Notes under the pieces: generated by a model | The model's database searches: none | What the model was told of the DNA's origin: nothing | Seen by the model: only the letters and a program-made list of their open reading frames with translations | Translations under genes and position numbers: made by a program | Origin: CAKRPJ01 sp934376955 | Lineage (GTDB): Bacteria; Bacillota; Clostridia; Lachnospirales; Lachnospiraceae | Length of the DNA stretch: 54,960 nt | Direction: 5' to 3' | NCBI GenBank assembly: GCA_934376955.1 | Contig: CAKRPJ010000016.1 | Coordinates: 1 to 54,960 of the forward strand | Part shown: piece after piece, positions 16,376 to 24,317 of the stretch | Position numbering within the stretch: position 1 is the first letter of the stretch | Layout: every line of letters begins with the position of its first letter

Positions 16376-17626
16376 TTACAGATCTGCTGCCAGTGCGATC
16401 TCTCCCTTTATCGCCGATGCGGTAACGGTCGCCGCAGAACCAAGATATACCTTGGAGCTTGGATGACCGGCGCGTCCCTTAAAGTTTCTTGTTCCGGTGC
16501 TGATGAGGACTTCATTTTCCCCGATAACCCCCTGACAGCTTCCCCAGCATACGCTGCAGTTGGGGTTCATGACAATGGCCCCGGCTTCCATGAAAATGTC
16601 GATCAGCCCCTCCTTCAGAGCCTGAAGATAGACCGTCTGGCTGGCCGGAACAACGAGAAAGCGAACATTGTCTGCAACCTTTCTTCCCTTTAACAGAGAA
16701 GCGCCCACACGGAGATCCTCGATGCGTCCGTTGTTGCAGGAGCCTAAGAAGGCTTCATCGATCTTAACGCCGCATACTTCTTTTGCCGGAACGACCCGGT
16801 CGACGAAATCCGGCTTTGCAACGACAGGACGGATTTTAGAAAGATCGAAGGTATATTCCCGCGCGTAGACCGCATCCGGATCGCTCTGATAAAGGGCCTT
16901 CGGCTTACGGTGATGTGCCTCCAGATATTCGAGAGCTTTTTCATCCGGCTCAAAAATTCCGGTCTTTGCCCCCGCCTCGACAGCCATATTGCAGAGCACC
17001 ATGCGTTCGCTGATGCTTAAGCTTTTTGCTCCTTCCCCGGTAAACTCCATGACCTGATAGTTACAGCCGTTTGCTCCGATCTCGCCGATAATGGTCAGGA
17101 TCAGATCTCTCGCATAAACGCCCTCCGGGAGTTTTCCAATCAGGTTGAATTTTACCGTCTCCGGGACAAGCACCCATGAGGTGCCGGTGACCATGCCATA
17201 AAGAAAATCGGTACAGCCGACCCCGGTGCCGAAAGCGCCGAGAGCGCCGTAGGAGCAGGTGTGGCTGTCTGCGCCAAAGATCAGTTCACCCGGGCAGACA
17301 TAATTTTCCATCATAACCTGATGGCAGACTCCCTTTCCCTCCCAGAAGTCGATATGGTGTTCCTTAGCGAAGTCCCGCATCTTTTTCTGAGATGCTGCGG
17401 TCTTCGGACAGTCGGAGGGGACATTGTGGTCTACGATGAAAACGATCTTTTTTGTATCCGCGATATGGGGGTGCTTTAAACGCTTATTATACATATCTAC
17501 GGTCAGATGTGTTGTTCCGTCGTTGCTCATCAGCCGGTCGAGGGTTACGGTATGGATGTCCCCCGGCTTTACCCTCGGCAGTCCGGCTGCGGCTGCAATG
17601 ATCTTTTCTGCGATCGTCATTCCCAT
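16376..17626 (-). CDS. Aconitase-family hydro-lyase large subunit (LeuC-like), copy 1
   Basis: The 416-residue protein is from the same family as the downstream copy but clearly divergent from it. Cluster-binding cysteines appear in GSCNNGR (Asn where most have Thr) and NPNCSVCWGSCQG, an unusual sequence around the second and third cysteine. The active-site segments GADSHTCSYGALGAFGTG and NFKGRAGHPSS are present, so it should be active. The ribosome site GGAGGA lies in the last codons of the small-subunit gene. The divergence argues for a substrate different from that of copy 2, perhaps in a degradative pathway. Confidence 0.85.
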   Translation of the reverse strand: MGMTIAEKIIAAAAGLPRVKPGDIHTVTLDRLMSNDGTTHLTVDMYNKRLKHPHIADTKKIVFIVDHNVPSDCPKTAASQKKMRDFAKEHHIDFWEGKGVCHQVMMENYVCPGELIFGADSHTCSYGALGAFGTGVGCTDFLYGMVTGTSWVLVPETVKFNLIGKLPEGVYARDLILTIIGEIGANGCNYQVMEFTGEGAKSLSISERMVLCNMAVEAGAKTGIFEPDEKALEYLEAHHRKPKALYQSDPDAVYAREYTFDLSKIRPVVAKPDFVDRVVPAKEVCGVKIDEAFLGSCNNGRIEDLRVGASLLKGRKVADNVRFLVVPASQTVYLQALKEGLIDIFMEAGAIVMNPNCSVCWGSCQGVIGENEVLISTGTRNFKGRAGHPSSKVYLGSAATVTASAIKGEIALAADL

Positions 17627-17630
17627 CTTA

Positions 17631-18113
17631 CTATTCCTCCTCCCGGTTTAATGAAGCAATCAATCCGCCCTGATTTAAGATATTCTGCATATATTCCGGC
17701 AGCTTTGTGCAGGAATAGGTTTTCCCGTTTACATGGACGGTTCCGTCAGACATGGAAAGCTCCAAAGTATCGCCTGTCTTCACATCTTCCCAAAGTCCCT
17801 TGCAGACGATGACCGGAAGGCCGATGTTGATGGCATTTCGGTAAAAGATCCTTGCAAAGGAGCTTGCGACGACAGCCTGTATGCCGAGGGCCTTTAAAAC
17901 TCCGGGAGCCTGTTCTCTCGAGGAGCCGCAGCCGAAATTCTCGCCGCCAATAACAAAATCCCCCGGCCGGACCTTTTTTGGAAAGTCCGGGTCGAGAGAT
18001 TCAAATGTATGTTCCTTCATTTCCTCCAGATCCGGCAAAAGCAGATACTGGGAGGCAATGATCTGATCGGTGTCAAGATCGTTATGAAATTTGAAAATCG
18101 TTCCCTTTTCCAT
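17631..18113 (-). CDS. Aconitase-family hydro-lyase small subunit (LeuD-like), copy 1
   Basis: This 160-residue LeuD-like protein is the first gene of a four-gene operon (small-large-small-large). It has the motifs DLDTDQIIAS and NFGCGSSREQAP. Its recognition loop is YLLL, again without the Arg seen in homoaconitases. AAAGGA precedes the ATG, and a promoter with an extended -10 lies about 40 bp upstream. It presumably forms a heterodimer with the large subunit 4 bp downstream. Confidence 0.85.
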   Translation of the reverse strand: MEKGTIFKFHNDLDTDQIIASQYLLLPDLEEMKEHTFESLDPDFPKKVRPGDFVIGGENFGCGSSREQAPGVLKALGIQAVVASSFARIFYRNAINIGLPVIVCKGLWEDVKTGDTLELSMSDGTVHVNGKTYSCTKLPEYMQNILNQGGLIASLNREEE

Positions 18114-18152
18114 AGTGTAATCCTTTCTGATACTTCTATATTAAATGTGAAC

Positions 18153-18161
18153 ATTATAGCA
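18153..18161 (-). promoter_or_regulatory. Extended -10 promoter of the hydro-lyase operon
   Basis: On the minus strand TGC-TATAAT (18161-18153) is a perfect extended -10 element about 40 bp before the ATG of the first small-subunit gene. No good -35 is seen, which is normal for extended -10 promoters. Confidence 0.65.
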
Positions 18162-18168
18162 CAGGTCA

Positions 18169-18187
18169 TGATATAAATATAATATCA
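18169..18187. promoter_or_regulatory. Palindrome overlapping the -35 region, possible operator
   Basis: TGATAT (18169-18174) and ATATCA (18182-18187) form a symmetric 6-7-6 element located 11-29 bp upstream of the -10 of the hydro-lyase operon. The position and symmetry fit a dimeric regulator site, but AT-rich promoter DNA produces such palindromes by chance. Confidence 0.35.
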
Positions 18188-18290
18188 AGTATTGATGATT
18201 TCCATAACTTAAAGCTATAAAAAGACAGAAGATCAGGAAGGCTGCAAGCCGGATAACGGAAAAACGTGGGCGGATAACGACAAAATAATA

Positions 18291-18319
18291 ACCGGGTCAC
18301 GTTAGGAACGTGGCCCGGT
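18291..18319 (-). terminator. Terminator of the L,D-transpeptidase operon
   Basis: ACCGGGTCACGTT (18291-18303) and AACGTGGCCCGGT (18307-18319) form a 13-bp stem with one wobble and a 3-nt loop. On the minus strand it is followed by TTATTATTTTG, giving an intrinsic terminator. One arm and its flank (18305-18325) are duplicated exactly at 18348-18368. Confidence 0.75.
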
Positions 18320-18368
18320 CACAGCGGAAACACAGCCGAACCCGGCGGGAACGTGGCCCGGTCACAGC
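18305..18368. repeat. 21-bp direct repeat next to the terminator
   Basis: The 21-bp segment at 18305-18325 recurs identically at 18348-18368, 43 bp apart, between the L,D-transpeptidase stop and its terminator stem. It looks like a local duplication of the terminator arm. No other feature is visible in this gap. Confidence 0.85.
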
Positions 18369-18383
18369 TGCGTTACGACAGGA

Positions 18384-19406
18384 TCATGATCCGGCGATGG
18401 CCGGGTCGGTGGGATCCCAGTTTTGTCCTGCCGGTATTTTGATCGCCTGAGGGCGGTCGAAGGGGGCAGGCAGATTGTCACCGATCGTCACGCCGGTTCC
18501 GGAAGGACAGTGATCGAAGATCCATTTGGCATCGGCCACGGTCATGCGGATGCATCCGTGGGAGGCCGGTTCTCCGAGTTTATTGTATTTCTTCGCAGAA
18601 ATATTATAGCTGGTCATATTTGAGCCGGGGACACTGTGGAAAAGTACGCCGGTATTTCCGATCCTTGTGCAATACTGTCCGTAGGTGGGCCCCATAAGGG
18701 TATGCCAGCGGTATTGGTTTGTGGTGACAAAGCTTCCCGCAGGTGTCCGTGTATGGGGGTTTCCCGGCGAACAGATAAAGGTACGGTATGGGATGATATA
18801 GCCGTTTTCTCCATCCGGTGCATAAGCGGTGATCTGACAGCGCACCCGGTCGACCACGAGATGAAAGGATGCTGCGGAAAGCTTTCCGTCAAGATTCTGC
18901 AAAAGCTCGCAGGTGGTTTCATTAAAATAGTATTTATAGCCGCCGATATACTGCCAGCCTCTTACCGCGTTTCCCTCCGCATCAAAATAATAACGTTTGC
19001 CGTCAGCGCTTCTCCAGTCATTTTTAACAGAGCCTGCATCCTCCCCTTTATAGGTACAGCCGTAGGAGGGAACGTTATCTGCCGGTTTGGAAACGGCGGC
19101 TCTTGTCTGCACCGTGCCGCGCAGGATCCACGCACCATCTGCGTCGACAAAATATCCGTCCGGTGTTTTTGTGTTGCAGAGAACGTTTCCGTCACGGTCA
19201 AAATAGTAGCATTTTTCGGTGGTGCCTGAGTTATCTGCGATCCAGTACCAGCCGTTGGAGGCATAGCTGCCATTTTCCATGGCATATTTCCACTGGTTCG
19301 GCCCTCCCTCATTTTCCCATGCTCCGGCAAAGGCGTTTTTTGGATTTGCCAGAAGCAGGGTCAGAAAAACACCGGTACAAAGCGCTTTTTTCCATTTCTG
19401 CTTCAT
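18384..19406 (-). CDS. Secreted L,D-transpeptidase with cell-wall-binding repeats
   Basis: A signal peptide (to about residue 27, AFA-GAW) precedes several aromatic/Gly cell-wall-binding repeats (about 35-170, for example GYFVDADGAWIL and WQYIGGYKYYF). A YkuD catalytic domain (about 178-320) follows. The active site is visible: H257 in LFHSVPG, and H283, C285 and R287 in ASHGCIRM. The enzyme cross-links or modifies peptidoglycan between meso-diaminopimelate residues outside the cell. The ATG has GGAG 8 bp upstream and lies 21 bp after the M20 hydrolase gene, so it could be the last gene of that operon; a strong terminator follows. Confidence 0.9.
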   Translation of the reverse strand: MKQKWKKALCTGVFLTLLLANPKNAFAGAWENEGGPNQWKYAMENGSYASNGWYWIADNSGTTEKCYYFDRDGNVLCNTKTPDGYFVDADGAWILRGTVQTRAAVSKPADNVPSYGCTYKGEDAGSVKNDWRSADGKRYYFDAEGNAVRGWQYIGGYKYYFNETTCELLQNLDGKLSAASFHLVVDRVRCQITAYAPDGENGYIIPYRTFICSPGNPHTRTPAGSFVTTNQYRWHTLMGPTYGQYCTRIGNTGVLFHSVPGSNMTSYNISAKKYNKLGEPASHGCIRMTVADAKWIFDHCPSGTGVTIGDNLPAPFDRPQAIKIPAGQNWDPTDPAIAGS

Positions 19407-19427
19407 TGTTGATTCTCCAAAATGTTT

Positions 19428-20627
19428 TTAGTATTTTCCTTTGTATTCCTTCGGTACCTGAGCCTCATGGTACGCATTGATCTCGTCACGGAAATCGCTG
19501 CACTCCAGAATATCAAGAGCCGTCATGGCCAGTCCCTTTGCACCCTTTATGCAGATCTCGTCAGCCTCCGGAGAAGCAGCGGCCTCGGTATATTCGGTGG
19601 AGTGGCTCTGAATGGTGTCATCATCGGTGATGGACAGATAGTCATGGATAGCAGGGATCTTGATGGAAACGTTTCCGACATCGGAGGAGCCATACAGCTT
19701 TCCGGGGATCGGCCATGTCATTTCGATGCCGAGGGAAGCCATGTTATTCTTGAAGGCCTCGCACATCGGTTTGTTTGGATAGCGCTCCGCGTAGATCGGT
19801 TCCACCGTAACCTCCGCAGTCGCACCGGTCAGGGATTCCGCACGTTTAACACAGGATTTCACAAGCTCGATCAGGGCTTCGATCCGCAGCATGGTTTCGG
19901 CCCGGAGGCTGAATTCGCAGCGGCAAAGAGCCGGGATGATATTTGCGGCGGTACCGCCCTCAAGGATAACGCCGTTGATATTATCCTGAACCTCAAAGGT
20001 CGGGCGCATCATGTCGATCTGGTTAAATACATGGATGCCGGCGCTCAGTGCGTTGACTCCGTTGGCGGGAACAGAGGAGTGGGCTGATTTTCCGTGGAAG
20101 GTAACATGGATCGTTGTCGCAGCACGGCCGCCTCTGCCTACAAGGTTTGAGCCGCCGCCGGACGGGTGCATCATAAGGGCGTAATCTGTTTCATCAAAGG
20201 CGCCGCGCTCTAACAGCACGACCTTTCCTGCTCCGCCTTCCTCAGCGGGAGTACCGATGATGGAGATCTCTCCGTCGTACTCATCCATGAGGGTTGCCAG
20301 ACCGGAGAAGGCGCCTACGGCACAGGTGGCAATGATATTGTGTCCGCAGCCGTGTCCGATGCCGCGGAGGGCATCATATTCTGCAAGGAAAGCGATCCTC
20401 GGGCCCGGGCCCTTTCCTTTTTTTACTGCCTTAAAGGAGGTTTCTATCCCACAGTAGGGAACCTCGACCTCAAAACCATGCTTCTCTAAGAAGGAGCGGA
20501 TAAAGCCTACGGCCTGATGCTCCTTAAAGCCGATCTCAGGGTGGTCATGGATCTCGTGGGAGAGGGTCAAAAGTTCATCGCGCATATTGTCGATCGCTTT
20601 TGCGATCTTTTCTTTCTGCTGTGTCAT
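19428..20627 (-). CDS. M20-family amidohydrolase/dipeptidase (AbgA/PM20D2-like)
   Basis: The 399-residue metallohydrolase shows M20D-type motifs: HDHPEIGFKE near the N-terminus, EYDALRGIGHGCGHN, PAEEGGAGK and MMHPSGG, and a dimerisation lid region around HGKSAHSS. Relatives cleave N-acyl amino acids, aminobenzoyl-glutamate or unusual dipeptides. It is the third gene after two amidohydrolases, 13 bp behind the second, with AGGAGG before its ATG. This suggests stepwise degradation of an amide or N-acyl compound, but the substrate cannot be read from the sequence. Confidence 0.85.
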   Translation of the reverse strand: MTQQKEKIAKAIDNMRDELLTLSHEIHDHPEIGFKEHQAVGFIRSFLEKHGFEVEVPYCGIETSFKAVKKGKGPGPRIAFLAEYDALRGIGHGCGHNIIATCAVGAFSGLATLMDEYDGEISIIGTPAEEGGAGKVVLLERGAFDETDYALMMHPSGGGSNLVGRGGRAATTIHVTFHGKSAHSSVPANGVNALSAGIHVFNQIDMMRPTFEVQDNINGVILEGGTAANIIPALCRCEFSLRAETMLRIEALIELVKSCVKRAESLTGATAEVTVEPIYAERYPNKPMCEAFKNNMASLGIEMTWPIPGKLYGSSDVGNVSIKIPAIHDYLSITDDDTIQSHSTEYTEAAASPEADEICIKGAKGLAMTALDILECSDFRDEINAYHEAQVPKEYKGKY

Positions 20628-20640
20628 GATAATTTACCTC

Positions 20641-21798
20641 CTATTTCTGATATACGACTTTTCCTTCGATAAGAACGGTAGCGGCAGAGGAATAATAATC
20701 CAGCGGATATCCGTCCCAGATAACGATATCGGCATCCTTTCCCGGCTCAAGGCTTCCGACTCTCTGCTCCAGACCGCAGAAGCGGGCGGCATTGATCGTA
20801 GCTGCCTCCAGCGCAGCCTTCGGGCTGAGGCCCTTTTTATACATAAGGGTCAGCTGGATCGCTGCAAGGTCGATATTCATGTCGGGATGTCCGGTGGAAG
20901 CCGCAAAGGGGATCTCATTTTGCTCGAGAACGGAGCCTACGATGGGATCACGATAGCGGTTTTCGTTATTCTTTTCGCCGTAAGACGGGCCGACTACGCA
21001 TTTAACATTATGTTTCTTTAAAACCTCCGGGATCAGCCAGCTCTCGGTAGCGTCCTCCAGAGTATAATTAAGACCAAATTCCTCAGCGATCCGGATCGCG
21101 GTCGTGATATCATGGCTTCTCTTTGCCGTGATCTTAACGGGCATACCGTCAAATACCCGCATGAGGGAATGAAGCTTCATATCAAATTTCGGCGGCTCAT
21201 ATTTCGGATCCTCCTGAGCCCGTTTCCAGAGGGTATGGTAATTTTTCGCTTTGATCAGAGCTTCCCGGATCAGGGCAGCACTGGCGAGTCTTGTTTTCGG
21301 GGAACGTTTTCCCTCATAAGTATTTTTTACCGTGTCGGTCAGACACATAAGGAAGGCAAGCTCCGGCACCATCACGAGCTCAGACACGGTTTTTCCCGCT
21401 GTCTTGACAGCTGCACAGGTACCTCCGATCAGGTTGGCATTTCCCGGGCAGGTAACGGCAGTGGTAACACCTCCGGAAAGTGCCATCTGAAAGCCCTCAT
21501 CCGACGGATTGATAGCATCGAGGGCGCGAAGCTGGGGAAGAATGGGATCCGTTGTCTCGTCGGCATCATCTCCCTCAAAGCGATAGATCTGCTCCCGCAC
21601 ACCTAACTGGCAGTGGGGCTCTACAAAGCCGGGAGTTACATAGCAGCCGCAGGCGTCGATGATGGTGTGCTCCTTGCCGTATTTGCTTTCGGCATCGTCA
21701 CAGATATCGAGGATCTTTCCATTTTCTGCGACCAGATCCTTTTTCTCCTCATAGATCCCGGCCATATTGATCAGATTACAGTTCCTGATAATCAACAT
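20641..21798 (-). CDS. Degenerate amidohydrolase paralogue lacking metal ligands
   Basis: The 385-residue protein is colinear with the upstream amidohydrolase across its whole length (same MAGIY/MTGIY start and GSLEPGKDAD end), so the fold is retained. At the metal site, however, HxH is H62-C-Q64, the HAH segment is TAK (224-226), the position of the next His is Asp249, and the catalytic Asp position is Gly303. It should therefore bind no binuclear metal and is probably a pseudoenzyme or regulatory/structural partner. The start at 21798 was chosen by alignment with the paralogue, although the frame is open further upstream. It overlaps the end of the upstream gene by 23 bp, which implies coupled translation and fits a heteromeric complex. 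Confidence 0.8.
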   Translation of the reverse strand: MLIIRNCNLINMAGIYEEKKDLVAENGKILDICDDAESKYGKEHTIIDACGCYVTPGFVEPHCQLGVREQIYRFEGDDADETTDPILPQLRALDAINPSDEGFQMALSGGVTTAVTCPGNANLIGGTCAAVKTAGKTVSELVMVPELAFLMCLTDTVKNTYEGKRSPKTRLASAALIREALIKAKNYHTLWKRAQEDPKYEPPKFDMKLHSLMRVFDGMPVKITAKRSHDITTAIRIAEEFGLNYTLEDATESWLIPEVLKKHNVKCVVGPSYGEKNNENRYRDPIVGSVLEQNEIPFAASTGHPDMNIDLAAIQLTLMYKKGLSPKAALEAATINAARFCGLEQRVGSLEPGKDADIVIWDGYPLDYYSSAATVLIEGKVVYQK

Positions 21799-22957
21799 TG
21801 CTTTCACCCGCCTTTCTCTCATATACGACCTGTCCGTCGATGATAACGATGCCTGCCTGAGCCATGGTATCAAGGGGCTCCACATCCCAGATAACGACAT
21901 CGGCATCCTTTCCCGGCTCGAGGCTTCCGACACGGGAGTCAATGTCAGTGATGATCGCGTTGTTGATGGAGAGGCACTTTAAGGCCATCTCTCGGGAAAG
22001 ACCGCTCTTTACATAGAGGGCGGCCTGTAAAAGCTGACCCTCGATAGGAACGAAGGGGGCATCCGTGATGAGTCCGAAGGTAACGCCGGCCTCCTCAAGG
22101 ATCCTTCCGGCATCAAAGGACCGGTGGCTGAGCTCCATTTTGCTCTTTCCGCCGACGGTCGGGCCGAGAAGACATTGAACATGGTTCTTTGCGAGCTCGT
22201 CAACGATCAGGTATCCTTCCGTACAGTGATCGACGGAATAGCGCAGGCCAAATTCATTGGCGATGCGGATCGCTGTCTGGATATCGTCTGCCTGATGGGC
22301 ATGGATCTTAACGCGCATGCCGTCAAAAAGACGCATCAGGGAGTGCATATGAAAATCGTATGGAAATTCCGGGTCATCCCCGTGCTTTTTGTATTTTTCG
22401 TGGTATTCGGCTGCTTTAAAAAGCTGTTCCCTCATAATGGCTGCATTCATCATTCTGGTCTTGGGAGCCTTATTCTGTTTACCGAAACAGAATTTTGGGT
22501 TTTCCCCCAGTGCCATCTTCATACAGGTTTCCTGCTTTACGACACGGGAGTCAAGATCCTTTCCGGCTGTTTTTACCGCGGTAAAGGTTCCGCCGATGAT
22601 GTTTGCACTGCCAGGGCCTGTGACAACGGTGGTGACACCGTGGCGGACAGCTACGTTAAAGGTGGGATCATTCCACTTCAGGGCATCAATGCCCCGGAGT
22701 CCCGGAAGTGCCGGGCTCGTGTATTCATTGCCGTCCATCTCCGCCGAGCTGACTGTTCCCCAGAGTCCGATGTGACAGTGGGCATCTACAAGTCCGGGGG
22801 TAACTACCTTCCCCGCAGCATCGATCACCTTACAGCCCTCCGAAACGGGGAGGTCATTTCCGATGCGGGAGATCTTTCCATTTTCGATCAGAATGTCACC
22901 GGCCTGTTTATAAATTCCGGTCATTGTGATCAGCGTTCCGTTTTTAATAAGTAACAA
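21776..22957 (-). CDS. Metal-dependent amidohydrolase (imidazolonepropionase-like)
   Basis: The 393-residue enzyme of the amidohydrolase superfamily carries H60/H62 in DAHCHIG, the segment KIHAHQ (219-221), H244 in VDHCTEG and D299 in LITDAP, so the metal site is complete. The C-terminal GSLEPGKDADVVIWD closes the small beta domain typical of HutI, dihydroorotase-like and related enzymes that open cyclic amides. The start is the TTG at 22957, preceded by AAGGAG; alignment with the paralogue (MLIIRN versus TTG-LLIKNG) supports this over upstream in-frame codons. It is the first gene of the operon and is driven by a good promoter. The substrate is unknown. Confidence 0.85.
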   Translation of the reverse strand: MLLIKNGTLITMTGIYKQAGDILIENGKISRIGNDLPVSEGCKVIDAAGKVVTPGLVDAHCHIGLWGTVSSAEMDGNEYTSPALPGLRGIDALKWNDPTFNVAVRHGVTTVVTGPGSANIIGGTFTAVKTAGKDLDSRVVKQETCMKMALGENPKFCFGKQNKAPKTRMMNAAIMREQLFKAAEYHEKYKKHGDDPEFPYDFHMHSLMRLFDGMRVKIHAHQADDIQTAIRIANEFGLRYSVDHCTEGYLIVDELAKNHVQCLLGPTVGGKSKMELSHRSFDAGRILEEAGVTFGLITDAPFVPIEGQLLQAALYVKSGLSREMALKCLSINNAIITDIDSRVGSLEPGKDADVVIWDVEPLDTMAQAGIVIIDGQVVYERKAGESNVDYQEL

Positions 22958-23018
22958 TTGAAATACGCTCCTTTCTGCTTCGTTTTTCGTCTGAAAACTC
23001 AGCGCCCATCTAGTTGTA

Positions 23019-23047
23019 ATTTTACAATTTTTCTTCCGTCCTGTCAA
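23019..23047 (-). promoter_or_regulatory. Promoter of the amidohydrolase operon
   Basis: On the minus strand TTGACA (23047-23042), a 17-bp spacer and TAAAAT (23024-23019) form a near-consensus housekeeping promoter about 60 bp before the TTG start. It is divergent to the sbcD promoter. Confidence 0.8.
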
Positions 23048-23053
23048 AGTAAA

Positions 23054-23083
23054 TCGACAATTATTTTAAAATTATGATATACT
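23054..23083 (+). promoter_or_regulatory. Promoter of sbcDC
   Basis: TCGACA (23054-23059), an 18-bp spacer and TATACT (23078-23083) with an extended TGA upstream of the -10. It drives sbcD; its -35 sits only 6 bp from that of the divergent operon. Confidence 0.65.
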
Positions 23084-23165
23084 GAAAATAGATATGCAGA
23101 CAGGGAAAGCAGATCACGGATATTTGCTTTCTTACGGTCTGCCATTTTTAAAGGAGGAGCAAAAT

Positions 23166-24317
23166 TTGAAATTTCTTCATCTTTCTGATCTGCACATCGG
23201 AAAACGGGTATACGGTTTTTCCATGCTGGAGGATCAGAGCTATATATTAAGCCGGATACTGGAGATCGCCGCCGGAGAAAAGCCGGATGGGGTCATTCTG
23301 GCGGGGGATATCTATGATAAGGCGGTTCCCTCCGCAGAGGCAGTCCGGCTGATGGATGAGTTTTTGACGGCTCTGGCCCGGGAGGGCATCAGGATCTTTA
23401 TGGTAAGCGGAAATCATGATTCCCCGGAGCGGATCGCCTTCGGGTCAGAGCTAATGAAGAAGAATGAGGTTTATGTGTCCCCGGTCTATGACGGCAAGAT
23501 AAGCCATATTACAATGGAGGACGAGTACGGGACCGTAACGGTATGGCTTTTGCCCTTTATTAAGCCTGCCATCGTCCGGCATGTATTTCCGGAGCAGGAG
23601 ATCGAGACATATCAGGATGCCGTCCGCACGGTGCTGCAGCACATCCATATCGATACAGCCGAAAGAAACATTCTGGTAGCGCATCAGTTCGTGACCGGGG
23701 CGGCCCGGTGCGAGTCGGAGGAGCTTTTTGTGGGAGGGATCGACAACGTGGATGCCTCTCTTTTTGACCGGTTTGATTACACCGCCCTCGGCCATATCCA
23801 CAGTCCGCAGCAGATCGGCCGTCCGGAGGTGTGCTACTGCGGCACCCCGCTTAAATATTCCTTTTCCGAGGCCGGACAGGTAAAGACAGTGACGGTTTTG
23901 GAGCTTTATGAAAAGGGCGTGACAAAGCTTCGCCGGATCCCTCTGGTACCCCTTCGGGATATGAGAAGGCTTAGGGGCTCCTATATGGAGGTGACGGACA
24001 GAAGCTTTTATATCAATTCCAATACAGAGGATTATTTACAGATCACTTTGACCGATGAGGAGGATATTCCGGACGGTATGCTAAAGCTCCGGGCAATCTA
24101 TCCGAATCTGATGCGGTTAGAATATGACAATAAAAGGACGTCCCTGGATCAGGAGATCGATGGCGGAAGGCCTAAGGAGCAGAAGACGGAGCTTGAGCTG
24201 TTCGAGGAGTTTTTTGCACTGCAGAATAACAGGCCCATGAGCACTGAGCAGAGAGCATATTCAAAAAAGCTTCTGGAGGAATTAAAAGAGCAGGGCTTTA
24301 AGGAGGTGGAAGGATGA
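23166..24317 (+). CDS. sbcD: SbcD nuclease subunit
   Basis: This is the Mre11-type metallophosphoesterase subunit of the SbcCD nuclease, which cuts DNA hairpins and protein-blocked ends. Motifs are visible in order: DLHIGKRV at the N-terminus, GDIYD, SGNHDSPER, VAHQF and GHIHSPQ. At 383 residues it has normal length. The start is the TTG at 23166, with AAGGAGGAG at 23151-23159, because it gives the family-typical KFLHLSDLHIG N-terminus; the upstream ATG at 23094 would add 24 unrelated residues. It overlaps sbcC by 4 bp (ATGA). Confidence 0.95.
   Translation: MKFLHLSDLHIGKRVYGFSMLEDQSYILSRILEIAAGEKPDGVILAGDIYDKAVPSAEAVRLMDEFLTALAREGIRIFMVSGNHDSPERIAFGSELMKKNEVYVSPVYDGKISHITMEDEYGTVTVWLLPFIKPAIVRHVFPEQEIETYQDAVRTVLQHIHIDTAERNILVAHQFVTGAARCESEELFVGGIDNVDASLFDRFDYTALGHIHSPQQIGRPEVCYCGTPLKYSFSEAGQVKTVTVLELYEKGVTKLRRIPLVPLRDMRRLRGSYMEVTDRSFYINSNTEDYLQITLTDEEDIPDGMLKLRAIYPNLMRLEYDNKRTSLDQEIDGGRPKEQKTELELFEEFFALQNNRPMSTEQRAYSKKLLEELKEQGFKEVEG

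Noticed and set aside
22124..22954. Plus-strand open frame of 276 codons opposite the first amidohydrolase
   Set aside because: No recognisable domain; the minus strand encodes a clear enzyme with promoter and ribosome site.
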